64,000 nucleotides of DNA from Roseibium marinum (lineage in GTDB: Bacteria > Pseudomonadota > Alphaproteobacteria > Rhizobiales > Stappiaceae). The notes beneath the pieces were generated by a model. The model saw only the letters and a program-made list of their open reading frames with translations, was not told the origin of the DNA and did no database searches. The stretch covers positions 202,160 through 266,159 of the forward strand of contig NZ_PPCN01000011.1 in NCBI RefSeq assembly GCF_002906165.1, in the 5' to 3' direction. Below are positions 19,167 to 27,282 of the stretch, one piece after another; position 1 is the first letter of the stretch; each line of letters begins with the position of its first letter. The position numbers were made by a program, and so were the translations under genes.

Positions 19167-19778
19167 CTAAGCGTTCCTGGTGAATTCGGCGAGACGCGCC
19201 GCATAGCGGGCCATCATGTCCACTTCCAGATTGATCCTGTCCCCCACCTGCCGCTCGGACCAGGTGGTCACCTCCAGCGTATGGGGAATGAGGAACACGG
19301 AAAACAGCAGTCCATCGACCTCATTGACCGTCAACGAGGTGCCGTCGAGCGCGACCGAACCCTTTCTGGCGATGAAGGGCGCGGCTTCCGCGGGCGCTTC
19401 GAACTGGAAATAAACGGAGTCCGGATGGTCTTCCCGCCTGGTGACGGTCGCGACACCGTCCACATGCCCCAGAACCAGATGCCCGCCGAGTTCCGCCCCC
19501 ATCGTGAGAGACCGTTCCAGATTGACCTTCTGGCCGGCCCTCCAGTGCGAGACGGTTGTCAGCGCGAGAGTTTCAGCAGCGGAAACCACCTCGAACCAGT
19601 TGCCCTCCGGCTCGTTGTCCTTTGCGGTGACCGTGTGGCAGACACCCGCACAGGAGATCGAGGCGCCGATATCGAAGCTTTGCGTGTCATAGGCGGTTTG
19701 TATCCGGGTGCGTTTACCCGCCGGAACGTCTTCGATAGAAAGAATTTGGCCGAGGTCGGTCACAATGCCGGTAAACAT
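19167..19778 (-). CDS. ribE: Riboflavin synthase, alpha chain
   Basis: 203 residues starting with the canonical MFTGIVTDLG at 19778, with GGAG six bases upstream. The enzyme converts two lumazine molecules into riboflavin. The two homologous lumazine-binding halves are visible, each with SISCAGVC- or ALDGTSLTVN-type loops. The start lies one base after the ribD stop. A 136-base gap follows before ribH; no ribBA gene is present in this gap. Confidence 0.96.
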   Translation of the reverse strand: MFTGIVTDLGQILSIEDVPAGKRTRIQTAYDTQSFDIGASISCAGVCHTVTAKDNEPEGNWFEVVSAAETLALTTVSHWRAGQKVNLERSLTMGAELGGHLVLGHVDGVATVTRREDHPDSVYFQFEAPAEAAPFIARKGSVALDGTSLTVNEVDGLLFSVFLIPHTLEVTTWSERQVGDRINLEVDMMARYAARLAEFTRNA

Positions 19779-19779
19779 G

Positions 19780-20904
19780 TCAGGCTCCACACCGTCTTAA
19801 ATAGATAAAGCTGTCCGGCCCGAATTTGCCGGTGTCGACCCGCTTGAATCTGGGGTCCCGCAGGACATCCGCAAGATCAAGGCCGTGCAGGGCCGGTATG
19901 CCGTCCTCGCCGATCAGGATATCGCCGGTGACGACGCAAAGATCGTCGACGAGATCGGCCGTCAGGAAGGAAGCCGCTATCCGCGCTCCGCCCTCCACCA
20001 TCAGCCGCGTGATGCCGCGGGTTGCCAGAGCGCTGAGGATCACGGACGGCTCTATGCCGGTTTCGGACGCAGGGACGCGAATGACGTTCACTCCGGCCTC
20101 CGCCAGGGCATCGATGCCGTCCGGGTCCGCGGCATTGCCGCAGATGAGCCAGACCGGCACATCCGCGCAGGTGCGCACCAGTTTCGAGCCGAGAGGCAGG
20201 CGCGCGAAGCGGTCGACAACCACACGGACGGGCGAGCGCTCCGCGAGTCCGGGCAGACGGCAGGTCAGTTGCGGATCGTCCGCGAGCGCCGTGCCCGATC
20301 CGATCAGAATGGCATCGTACGCGGCCCGGAACCCGTGGACCTTGCGCATCGACAGCTCCCCGGAAATCCTGATCTGGCCTTCCCCGGCTTTGCCGATATA
20401 TCCGTCCCGGGAGGCGGCGAGCTTCAGGAACACATGCGGCCGCTGGCGGAGCTGACGCATCGTGAAACCGTGATACAGCACCTTCATCGCCGCTTCACGC
20501 ACACCGACGGTGACATCGATGCCGGCATCTTCCAGCATTTTCACCCCACGGCCGGCGACACGCGGGTTCGGGTCCAGCATCCCGACGATCACACGCTTGA
20601 CGCCGGCATTGATCAGCGCCAGCGCACACGGCGGCGTGCGGCCATAGTGGGAGCACGGCTCGAGTGTCACGTAGCAGGCCGCGCCCCTTGCCTTGTCTCC
20701 CGCCTGGTTGAGCGCGTTCACTTCCGCATGGGCCATGCCCGGCCGCGACGTGACGCCTCGTCCGACCAGAACCGGACCGTCCTTATCCTCGCGGACGATC
20801 AGGGCGGCCACGGAAGGATTGGGCCAGACATGGCCGAGACCGCGGCGGGCCAGACGTTCGGCCGCCGCCATGAGGCGCTCATCGAGATTGGAAATATCTG
20901 ACAT
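19780..20904 (-). CDS. ribD: Bifunctional riboflavin deaminase/reductase
   Basis: 374 residues. The N-terminal zinc deaminase has HAEVNAL and TLEPCSHYGRTPPC with the metal-binding His and two Cys; the C-terminal reductase begins near KLAASRDGYIGKAG and ends with the ADLVDDLCVVTGDI segment. It performs two early steps of riboflavin synthesis on the pyrimidine ring. The ATG at 20904 is preceded directly by an in-frame TTG that I did not use. It follows nrdR by 20 bases. Confidence 0.96.
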   Translation of the reverse strand: MSDISNLDERLMAAAERLARRGLGHVWPNPSVAALIVREDKDGPVLVGRGVTSRPGMAHAEVNALNQAGDKARGAACYVTLEPCSHYGRTPPCALALINAGVKRVIVGMLDPNPRVAGRGVKMLEDAGIDVTVGVREAAMKVLYHGFTMRQLRQRPHVFLKLAASRDGYIGKAGEGQIRISGELSMRKVHGFRAAYDAILIGSGTALADDPQLTCRLPGLAERSPVRVVVDRFARLPLGSKLVRTCADVPVWLICGNAADPDGIDALAEAGVNVIRVPASETGIEPSVILSALATRGITRLMVEGGARIAASFLTADLVDDLCVVTGDILIGEDGIPALHGLDLADVLRDPRFKRVDTGKFGPDSFIYLRRCGA

Positions 20905-20924
20905 CAAAAGCCGATTGCAACGGG

Positions 20925-21401
20925 TCAGTTGTTCTTCACGGGATGCTTCTCCGGATCGCTGAGTTCGTCCAGCAGAGCTTCGAAATCCTTGGCTTCACGG
21001 AAATTCCTGTAAACGGAGGCGAACCGAACATAGGCGACGTCGTCTATGCCTTTCAAACCTTCCATCACGTGATTGCCGATGGTTTCCGCGGTGATTTCGC
21101 TTTCACCCGAACTTTCCAGCTGGCGGACGATGCCGCTGACCATGCGTTCGATCTTTTCCGGATCCACGGGACGCTTGCGCACCGCGATCTGCACGGAGCG
21201 CATCAGCTTTTCCCGATCGAACGGAACCCTGCGTCCGGAGCGTTTGAGCACCATCAGCTCACGCAGCTGAACCCGTTCGAATGTCGTGAAACGGCCGCCG
21301 CAGGTGTTGCAGATCCTGCGCCGGCGGATGGCGGTGTTGTCCTCGGTCGGGCGGGAATCCTTGACCTGGGTTTCCTCGCCGCCGCAAAACGGACATCTCA
21401 T
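20925..21401 (-). CDS. nrdR: Transcriptional repressor NrdR
   Basis: 158 residues. The N-terminal zinc ribbon is complete (CPFCGG and [12 protein letters not shown]), followed by the ATP-cone domain ([20 protein letters not shown]). NrdR senses ATP/dATP and represses ribonucleotide reductase genes. It lies between glyA and ribD with gaps of 28 and 20 bases, so it is probably part of that operon. Confidence 0.97.
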   Translation of the reverse strand: MRCPFCGGEETQVKDSRPTEDNTAIRRRRICNTCGGRFTTFERVQLRELMVLKRSGRRVPFDREKLMRSVQIAVRKRPVDPEKIERMVSGIVRQLESSGESEITAETIGNHVMEGLKGIDDVAYVRFASVYRNFREAKDFEALLDELSDPEKHPVKNN

Positions 21402-21429
21402 CTTTCAAAGCTCCTGACCGAACCCGTTG

Positions 21430-22740
21430 TTACCCCCCGTAGATCGGGAACCGGGCCGTCAGTGCTTCTACCTTGGCTTTGACGGCCGCTTCAACCGCCG
21501 CGTTGCCTTCTTCGCTGTTAGCTGCCTTCAATCCGTCCAGAACTTCCGTGATCAGCAGGCCGACCTCGCGGAATTCCGCCACGCCGAATCCGCGGGTCGT
21601 CGCAGCCGGCGTGCCCAGCCGGATGCCGGAAGTCACGAAGGGTTTTTCCGGATCGAAGGGAATGCCGTTCTTGTTGCAGGTGATGTTCGCCCGGCCGAGA
21701 GCCTTCTCGGCGACCTTGCCGGTGGCATTTTTCGGGCGCAGGTCGACCAGCATCAGATGGTTGTCCGTTCCACCGGAGACGATATCGAGGCCCTGCTCCT
21801 TCAAAACCTCCGCCAGCGCCTTGGCGTTTTCGGTCACAGCGCGGGCGTAGACCTTGAATTCCGGCTGCAGCGCTTCCTTGAAAGCCACCGCCTTTGCCGC
21901 GATCACATGCATCAGCGGCCCGCCCTGGAGACCGGGAAAGACGGCGGAGTTGATCTTCTTGGCAATCGCCTCGTCATTGGAGAGGATCATGCCGCCGCGC
22001 GGACCGCGCAGGGATTTGTGGGTCGTGGTCGTGACCACATGCGCGTGCGGGACCGGGGACGGATGCACACCGCCGGCAACCAGACCGGCGATATGAGCCA
22101 TATCAACCATCAGGTAAGCGCCGACGCTGTCGGCGATCTCGCGGAACTTCTGCCAGTCCCAGAGGCGCGAATAGGCGGTGCCGCCGGCCAGGATCAGCTT
22201 CGGCTTGTGCTCGTTGGCGAGACGCTCGACCTCTTCCATGTCGAGCAGGTGATCGTCCTCGCGCACACCGTAGGAGACGACGTTGAACCATTTGCCCGAC
22301 ATATTGACCGGAGAGCCATGGGTCAGGTGGCCACCGGAATTCAGGTCGAGCCCCATGAAGGTGTCGCCCGGCTGCAGCAGCGCCAGGAACACGGCCTGGT
22401 TCATCTGGCTGCCGGAATTGGGCTGCACGTTGGCAAAGCCGCAGTCGAACAGCTGCTTGGCGCGTTCGATCGCCAGGGTCTCGGCGACATCGGCGAATTC
22501 GCAGCCACCGTAATAGCGCTTGCCCGGATACCCTTCGGCGTATTTGTTGGTGAAGATCGAACCCTGCGCTTCCAGAACGGCACGCGAAACGATGTTCTCC
22601 GAGGCGATCAGCTCGATCTCGTGCCGCTGACGGCCGAGTTCGTTTTCGATGGCATCGTAAATATCGCGATCGGCCTCTTCGAGACCACGGGTGAAGAAAC
22701 CGGACTGCAGGGGCTGACTGGAGCTTTCCATCAAAGACAT
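21430..22740 (-). CDS. glyA: Serine hydroxymethyltransferase
   Basis: 436 residues. The PLP enzyme interconverts serine and glycine and feeds one-carbon units to tetrahydrofolate. The PLP lysine is in [15 protein letters not shown]. Other family marks are [28 protein letters not shown] and [13 protein letters not shown]. It is the first gene of the glyA-nrdR-rib cluster. Its leader carries a strong hairpin ending about 22 bases before the start codon (listed separately). The ribosome site AAGGATG lies just after that hairpin. Confidence 0.97.
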   Translation of the reverse strand: MSLMESSSQPLQSGFFTRGLEEADRDIYDAIENELGRQRHEIELIASENIVSRAVLEAQGSIFTNKYAEGYPGKRYYGGCEFADVAETLAIERAKQLFDCGFANVQPNSGSQMNQAVFLALLQPGDTFMGLDLNSGGHLTHGSPVNMSGKWFNVVSYGVREDDHLLDMEEVERLANEHKPKLILAGGTAYSRLWDWQKFREIADSVGAYLMVDMAHIAGLVAGGVHPSPVPHAHVVTTTTHKSLRGPRGGMILSNDEAIAKKINSAVFPGLQGGPLMHVIAAKAVAFKEALQPEFKVYARAVTENAKALAEVLKEQGLDIVSGGTDNHLMLVDLRPKNATGKVAEKALGRANITCNKNGIPFDPEKPFVTSGIRLGTPAATTRGFGVAEFREVGLLITEVLDGLKAANSEEGNAAVEAAVKAKVEALTARFPIYGG

Positions 22741-23102
22741 CGCACCATCCTTGTTCTACGGCCCTGACAGAGGGCCTTGTTTCGCGGCCCTTTTGTCAGG
22801 CCCATTTTCATAACGGTCCACATCCCCGGGAACCCCGGTACGTGTTCCAGCAACTCGATCCCGGAGACCGGGGCTTCACAGCCGCGTCGGTCCGGACGGC
22901 AGGGCCCTAGCGTATCACCCGGGCAAAGGCGCCTTGCAGGTGAAGCAACGCCTTGCAGCAGCCAATCCAACTCGAGGCGAGGAATTAACACAGGCCCCGG
23001 GAAGAACCAAGGGTCTTACCGACGCACGCCAACTTGAAAACGACGCCGCGGCGCGGATGCCATCACCGGAGCCGGAATGAGCGGGCAAAGTGGCTGGATC
23101 GC
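22741..23102 (-). promoter_or_regulatory. glyA: glyA upstream region
   Basis: A 362-base stretch without a gene that separates the DUF6898-like gene from glyA. It must hold the glyA promoter. Apart from the hairpin at 22763-22800 it has a small stem CCCCGG/CCGGGG-type segment around 22826-22840. I could not match it to a known riboswitch class by eye. Confidence 0.4.
22763..22800 (-). promoter_or_regulatory. Strong leader hairpin in front of glyA
   Basis: On the minus strand CCTGACA and AGGGCC pair with GGCCCT and TGTCAGG, giving a 13-bp interrupted stem with a nine-base loop. The 3' foot lies about 22 bases before the glyA ATG and just before its ribosome site, a position suited to control of translation or mRNA stability. 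Confidence 0.55.
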
Positions 23103-23330
23103 TCAGTAGAGCGTCGGATCGGACCCTGTGCCGGCTGCTTCTCGTTCCTGCTCTATCCGGCGTTGCAGCTTACGGATGGCGATCCGTTTCAGATCTGTCT
23201 GGGAAGCAGAAGTCGGTCCGAAGGCCGACACCTCGATACCAGTCGCGGCATCCATCGCGATCACCTGGACCTGACGGCCGATCGAACGGAATTCAAGATA
23301 GATCTCGCCGGAATTCGGCTCGCGACTCAT
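23103..23330 (-). CDS. DUF6898-like small protein
   Basis: 75 residues from the ATG at 23330, which has AAGGA eight bases upstream. The core GEIYLEFRSIGRQVQVIAMD followed by TGIEVSAFGPTSAS and KRIAIRKLQRRIE resembles a short conserved alphaproteobacterial family that I know as DUF6898; function is unknown. No membrane segment or signal peptide. It lies between the L,D-transpeptidase terminator and the glyA upstream region, on the same strand as both. Confidence 0.7.
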   Translation of the reverse strand: MSREPNSGEIYLEFRSIGRQVQVIAMDAATGIEVSAFGPTSASQTDLKRIAIRKLQRRIEQEREAAGTGSDPTLY

Positions 23331-23366
23331 TGCATCGATCCTTGCGCGCAAGTGCTCAGAATCCAC

Positions 23367-23396
23367 AAAACGCCAGCCTGATCAAGGCCGGCGTTT
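23367..23396 (-). terminator. Rho-independent terminator of the L,D-transpeptidase gene
   Basis: On the minus strand AAACGCCGGCCT pairs with AGGCTGGCGTTT (one mismatch), with a TTGATC-type loop and a short T-run after the stem. It starts 44 bases after the stop codon of the L,D-transpeptidase gene. Confidence 0.75.
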
Positions 23397-23439
23397 CGCA
23401 GTGAACATAAACGATCGGTTGTCGTGCCGCAAAGCCGCG

Positions 23440-24738
23440 TCAGAGACGGGCCTGCGTTCCGGTGCCGTAGAGATCGTCCCGATCGTAGATATCTTCGCGG
23501 AAATGAACGACGCCGTCCGCATTGGCCCATGCGGTGACGTAGGTCAGGTAGAGGGGGATCTGACCTTTCAGCTTCACGTCTTCGCGCTCACCGGTGCGGA
23601 TAACCGAATCCACACGGGTGCGGTCCCAGTCCGGGGTCGTCGACTGCAGAAGCCATGTCACAAGCTCGCGCACATTCTGAACCCGCACGCAGCCGGACGA
23701 ATGGAACCGGTAGTCCTCGCCGAACAGCGTCTTGGACGGCGTGTCGTGCAGATAGACCTGGTGCTTGTTGTGGAAGTTGATGCGCACGGAGCCCAGTGAG
23801 TTGTCCGATCCTGGATCCTGGGTGAACCGATACTGGGTCGCCTCTTCGGTGTTCCAGTCGATCTGCTGCCAGGTCATCTCGTTTCCGCTCCAGTCGAAGA
23901 TGCGGATATTGTTCTTGGCCAGATATTGATCGTCCTGCTTCATCTTGGGGATCAGGTCCTTGCGGATGATGGAGACGGGCACGGTCCAGTACGGATTGAA
24001 GTTCAGTTCGTAAATCTTGCTGTTCAAGATCGGTGTCTGACGGTCGATCTTGCCGACGACGGCGGTATGGCGCGAGCGCACGCGGCCGTTCTCCACCGCT
24101 TCGATTTCGGCGGCCGGAATATTCACCATCACGTAGCGGTCGCCGAGGAAGCCGGACATGGAACGCATGCGAATCATGTTTGTCTCAAGCTGGCGCAGGC
24201 GCACATCCGCCGGGATGTTCAGCGCGGAAACCGTGCCCTCGCCCATCACGCCGTCCGGAATAAGACCGTGGCGAAGCTGAAAGCGGCGAAGGGCCGTGTC
24301 AACATACGAATCGAACGTGTTGGAAAGACCGGCCTGCTGCTCCAGGTCGCCGGAGACGATCAGGCGGCGGCGCAGTTCGATGACGCGCGGGTCCTTGGCG
24401 CCGATCCTGATGGATTTTCCGCCGGGCGTGACGGTGCCCCAACCGCCGGCCTGCACGATACGCTGATAGCGGTCGATGGCGACGGCGATGTAATCCGCCG
24501 TTTCCGGCGAAAGTGTCGGCGCGGACGACTTCACTTCCTTGATGTTGTCCGTGGCGATGTCGAAGTTATCGGCCCATTCAACCTGCTGGTTGACGTTTTG
24601 CGCGTGCGCCTGGGCACCCGCCAGAAGTGGCGCCACGATCCCGAGCGCACACAGGCTCCCGAGCGTTTGCCGGGTAATCCAACCGTGGTGAAGCTTTATC
24701 CCGAACTGTCCGGATAAAAGGTTCATTGCCGACCCCAT
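23440..24738 (-). CDS. ldtP: L,D-transpeptidase of the YcbB type (LdtP-like)
   Basis: About 432 residues with a signal segment that ends near AGAQAHAQ, so it works in the periplasm. L,D-transpeptidases cross-link peptidoglycan through 3-3 bonds or attach proteins to it. In order: an N-terminal region, a peptidoglycan-binding domain (DTALRRFQLRHGLIPDGVMG), and the YkuD catalytic domain with the active-site motif HSSGCVRV (C350). The gene lies just downstream of a MarR regulator that matches LdtR, known in Liberibacter and Sinorhizobium to control ldtP. The true start is uncertain between the GTG at 24753, the ATG at 24738 and the ATG at 24726. Confidence 0.9.
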   Translation of the reverse strand: MGSAMNLLSGQFGIKLHHGWITRQTLGSLCALGIVAPLLAGAQAHAQNVNQQVEWADNFDIATDNIKEVKSSAPTLSPETADYIAVAIDRYQRIVQAGGWGTVTPGGKSIRIGAKDPRVIELRRRLIVSGDLEQQAGLSNTFDSYVDTALRRFQLRHGLIPDGVMGEGTVSALNIPADVRLRQLETNMIRMRSMSGFLGDRYVMVNIPAAEIEAVENGRVRSRHTAVVGKIDRQTPILNSKIYELNFNPYWTVPVSIIRKDLIPKMKQDDQYLAKNNIRIFDWSGNEMTWQQIDWNTEEATQYRFTQDPGSDNSLGSVRINFHNKHQVYLHDTPSKTLFGEDYRFHSSGCVRVQNVRELVTWLLQSTTPDWDRTRVDSVIRTGEREDVKLKGQIPLYLTYVTAWANADGVVHFREDIYDRDDLYGTGTQARL

Positions 24739-24769
24739 CTTGCTGCGTTTCACGCGCTGACTTGTCTCA

Positions 24770-24809
24770 AGAGCACCTTTCGTTCAATTGAACGCGAACA
24801 ACGTGCTCT
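24770..24809. repeat. Short intergenic palindrome AGAGCAC...GTGCTCT
   Basis: AGAGCAC (24770-24776) and GTGCTCT (24803-24809) enclose a second palindrome CGTTCAATTGAACG. The inner TTCAATTGAACGCGA recalls the right end of the 112-bp element (TTCAATTTAACGCGA). It lies just upstream of the L,D-transpeptidase gene, so it could also be a regulatory site. Confidence 0.6.
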
Positions 24810-24843
24810 AACACTTTCAGATCGATCAACTTCTGGACAAACA

Positions 24844-24855
24844 ATCGGTTCCGAT
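24844..24855. promoter_or_regulatory. Candidate MarR/LdtR operator 1
   Basis: ATCGG-TT-CCGAT, an inverted repeat with five-base arms, in the upstream region of the L,D-transpeptidase gene. A second site with the same half-site sequence lies about 80 bases further upstream. Assignment to LdtR is an inference from position and shared half-sites. Confidence 0.3.
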
Positions 24856-24925
24856 CGTACATCCGCTGATCTTGTGCTTGAGGCCCGGATAACGAATGGA
24901 TACGCACCGAACCGCCTTTACCAGC

Positions 24926-24941
24926 TCCGATTCCTATCGGA
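24926..24941. promoter_or_regulatory. Candidate MarR/LdtR operator 2
   Basis: TCCGAT-TCCT-ATCGGA, a perfect inverted repeat with six-base arms and a four-base spacer. It uses the same CCGAT/ATCGG half-sites as the site at 24844 but with the two halves in swapped order. Confidence 0.3.
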
Positions 24942-25116
24942 AGGGAGTTAACAAATCGCTTGATTTTTTAACCATCATCTCGCTGGAAGCACCGCACAAA
25001 GCCATTTCAATGTGACCTAAAGATGTCGGCGACAGCAACTCGTTTCCGGCATGTCTTCAACAAAGGTGTTTTGCAAGAATTCGGCCGCTTGGATACGCAA
25101 ATTCGCGTGAGGCGGC

Positions 25117-25147
25117 AAAAAGAAAGCACCGCCCGATGGGCGGTGCT
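25117..25147 (-). terminator. Rho-independent terminator of ldtR
   Basis: On the minus strand AGCACCGCCC, loop ATC, GGGCGGTGCT, followed by TTCTTTTT. A perfect 10-bp GC-rich stem with a T-run, starting 22 bases after the ldtR stop codon. Confidence 0.93.
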
Positions 25148-25168
25148 AATCGGATCCGCTGTCTGCCG

Positions 25169-25684
25169 TTAAAGGCGGTACAGGATCTGGTCGGTCCAGA
25201 ACCGCTCGAGGCGGCGAAGGGACTTGTTGAGAACCGCGAAGTCCTCCGGCCCGATTTCACCGACCTGTTCGACCGACAGAACGTGACGCTCGTAAAGATC
25301 GTTCACGATCTTTGCCACTTCCCCACCCTTTTCCGTCAGGCTGACGCGAACGGAGCGGCGGTCCATGCGGGAGCGCTGGTGGTGGATGTAGCCGGTTTCG
25401 ACCAGTTTCTTCAGATTGTAGGAAACATTCGATCCCAGGTAATAGCCGCGGGTGCGCAGCTCACCAGCCGTCAGTTCCGAATCGCCGATGTTGAACAGCA
25501 GCAGTGCCTGCACGCTGTTGACATCTGACCGGCCCATACGATCGAACTCATCCTTGATAACGTCGAGAAGACGTCGGTGCAGCCGCTCGACGAGCGTCAG
25601 AGCCTCGAGATAAAGCGGCTTGATTTCCGCTTCTTCGCTTTGGCTCGGTGCAACAGCGTCAACTGCCCTGCTTGCTGTAATCAT
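25169..25684 (-). CDS. ldtR: MarR-family regulator, LdtR-like
   Basis: 171 residues with a MarR winged helix: VNSVQALLLFNIGDSELTAG, then LRTRGYYLGSNVSYNLKKLV as recognition helix, and the wing RMDRRSVRVSLTEKG. The stretch YYLGSNVSYNLKKLVE and the overall length match LdtR, a regulator described in Liberibacter asiaticus and Sinorhizobium meliloti that controls an L,D-transpeptidase and osmotic stress tolerance. The gene lies upstream of a YcbB-type L,D-transpeptidase on the same strand, which supports this. It has its own terminator, so the two genes are separate transcripts. Name given by resemblance and context. Confidence 0.85.
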   Translation of the reverse strand: MITASRAVDAVAPSQSEEAEIKPLYLEALTLVERLHRRLLDVIKDEFDRMGRSDVNSVQALLLFNIGDSELTAGELRTRGYYLGSNVSYNLKKLVETGYIHHQRSRMDRRSVRVSLTEKGGEVAKIVNDLYERHVLSVEQVGEIGPEDFAVLNKSLRRLERFWTDQILYRL

Positions 25685-25842
25685 TGTAATTGCGCCTCTT
25701 CAAGTACCTGTCGTTCGACGGTTATTGCTCCCGCCTTACTAAGCAATTTAGCCGACCGATTCTAAAATCCGCTTAAGATACACGCTGAATCATTGGTTAA
25801 TTTTGAAAAGGTCTTTAAAGGGCCCATTTAATACTTTGTTTA

Positions 25843-26733
25843 TCATGATCCCCGGAGGAACCTTACAATGGCGGAAAAATCCTGGCTTTCACCACCGGAA
25901 TTGCAGAACAGCGTATAGAGAGACGCGGCTTCGGCGCCCAGTGGTGTCGCCGCGCCCGAGGAATTAGCCGCTTCCTGCGCCAGTTTCAGGTCCTTGAGCA
26001 TCATCGCGGCGGCAAAGCCCGGCTGATACTCCCGGTTGGCGGGACTGGACGGCAGCGGACCCGGCACCGGGCAGTAGGAAGTCAGCGCCCAGCACTGGCC
26101 CGAGGCGGTGGAGGAAATGTCGAAGAGTTTCTGCGCGTCCAGCCCGAGCCGTTCCGCGAGCACAAAAGCCTCTGACACGCCGATCATGGAAATGCCGAGG
26201 ATCATGTTGTTGCAGATCTTGGCGGCCTGGCCGTTGCCCGCACCGCCCGCATGCACGATCGTCTTGCCCATGATGTCGAGAAAAGGTCTGGCCGCCGCGA
26301 ACGCGTCCTCGGTTCCGCCGACCATGAAGGTCAGCGTACCGGCCGCCGCGCCGGTAATGCCGCCGGAAACCGGTGCGTCGACCATGGGCATGCCCAGTTC
26401 CGTCGCGGCCCCGATCACGGCGCGAGCGCTGTCGACATCGATGGTCGAACTGTCGATCAGCAACGTGCCGGGTTTGGCATTTTCCAGAATGCCGCCCTCA
26501 CCCTGATAGATCTGGCGCACATGTTTGCCTGCCGGCAGCATCGTCACGACAACATCGGCGGCCGCGGCAAGCTCGGCAATGCCGGCCGCCTTTTCGCCAC
26601 CTGCATCGGCAAGGGCGGACATGGCCGCCCCGGACAGATCGAAGCCAAGCACCCTGTGCCCGGCCTTGACGAGATTGGCCGCCATCGGGCCGCCCATATT
26701 GCCAAGTCCGATGAACCCGATTGTCTGTGACAT
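25843..26733 (-). CDS. mmsB: 3-hydroxyisobutyrate dehydrogenase
   Basis: 296 residues from the ATG at 26733, which has GGGAGGAAAA upstream. NAD-dependent oxidation of 3-hydroxyisobutyrate to methylmalonate semialdehyde in valine degradation. The Rossmann motif is FIGLGNMGGPMAANL, the substrate loop is DAPVSGGITGA, and the catalytic lysine is in GQAAKICNNMILG. It is the last gene of the valine set, after the DUF6163 gene, the hydrolase and the acyl-CoA dehydrogenase, all on the same strand. Confidence 0.94.
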   Translation of the reverse strand: MSQTIGFIGLGNMGGPMAANLVKAGHRVLGFDLSGAAMSALADAGGEKAAGIAELAAAADVVVTMLPAGKHVRQIYQGEGGILENAKPGTLLIDSSTIDVDSARAVIGAATELGMPMVDAPVSGGITGAAAGTLTFMVGGTEDAFAAARPFLDIMGKTIVHAGGAGNGQAAKICNNMILGISMIGVSEAFVLAERLGLDAQKLFDISSTASGQCWALTSYCPVPGPLPSSPANREYQPGFAAAMMLKDLKLAQEAANSSGAATPLGAEAASLYTLFCNSGGESQDFSAIVRFLRGS

Positions 26734-26844
26734 TGTTTTCCTCCCGAAAGAAAATTCGTGATGTTTTTTATACTGTTGTGCGAAGAAGTTCGCGTCCGGA
26801 ATCAAGCGGTCCGGATATCGAGCCGGCCGGAATCCTGGCCCGCG

Positions 26845-27264
26845 TCAGCCGGAGCCGGCGCGGTTTTCCTTGTCCATCAGGTAGAACAGAACACCGAAGA
26901 TCGCGATTGTCAGCAGGTAGAAGGCGATCTCATAGGGCCGCCGGCCATAGAGACCGGAAAACACCGTATGCATGACGATCTGGCAAAAACAGCGAAACAG
27001 CCACATGACGGTTCCCCAGGACACCGTCAGCCACAGGCCGGTCGCCGCGACCAGGTCCAGCACCGCGAAGAAGACGATCGCACCCTGGAGAGGAATCGGC
27101 ATATCCCAGAACCACAGGCCGCGCCATTCGAGAATGCCGATAATCCGCGCCCAGTAAATGACGCCGCCGCCGATCAGAAGAATCGCGATTGCGCGCAGAT
27201 ACCAGACCAGAACGGTGCTCCACGGCGGGCGGGAGTCGATCAGGTCCTGAAAACTGGTAATCAT
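26845..27264 (-). CDS. DUF6163-like membrane protein
   Basis: 139 residues with four predicted membrane helices (for example VLVWYLRAIAILLIGGGVI and AFYLLTIAIFGVLFYLMD near the C-terminus). I recognise it as a small alphaproteobacterial membrane family, DUF6163, with no known function. It sits inside the valine degradation run, 18 bases after the 3-hydroxyisobutyryl-CoA hydrolase gene and 111 before mmsB, so it is probably cotranscribed. A role in that pathway is not shown. Confidence 0.8.
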   Translation of the reverse strand: MITSFQDLIDSRPPWSTVLVWYLRAIAILLIGGGVIYWARIIGILEWRGLWFWDMPIPLQGAIVFFAVLDLVAATGLWLTVSWGTVMWLFRCFCQIVMHTVFSGLYGRRPYEIAFYLLTIAIFGVLFYLMDKENRAGSG

Positions 27265-27282
27265 CGGCGGTGCGGTCCCGGA

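Noticed and set aside
22741..23102. Riboswitch in the glyA leader
   Set aside because: A strong hairpin exists, but I could not match conserved core bases of glycine, SAM or folate riboswitches by eye, so no class is claimed.
23034..23381. Plus-strand frames opposite the DUF6898-like gene
   Set aside because: The minus-strand reading has a ribosome site and family resemblance; the plus-strand frames have neither.
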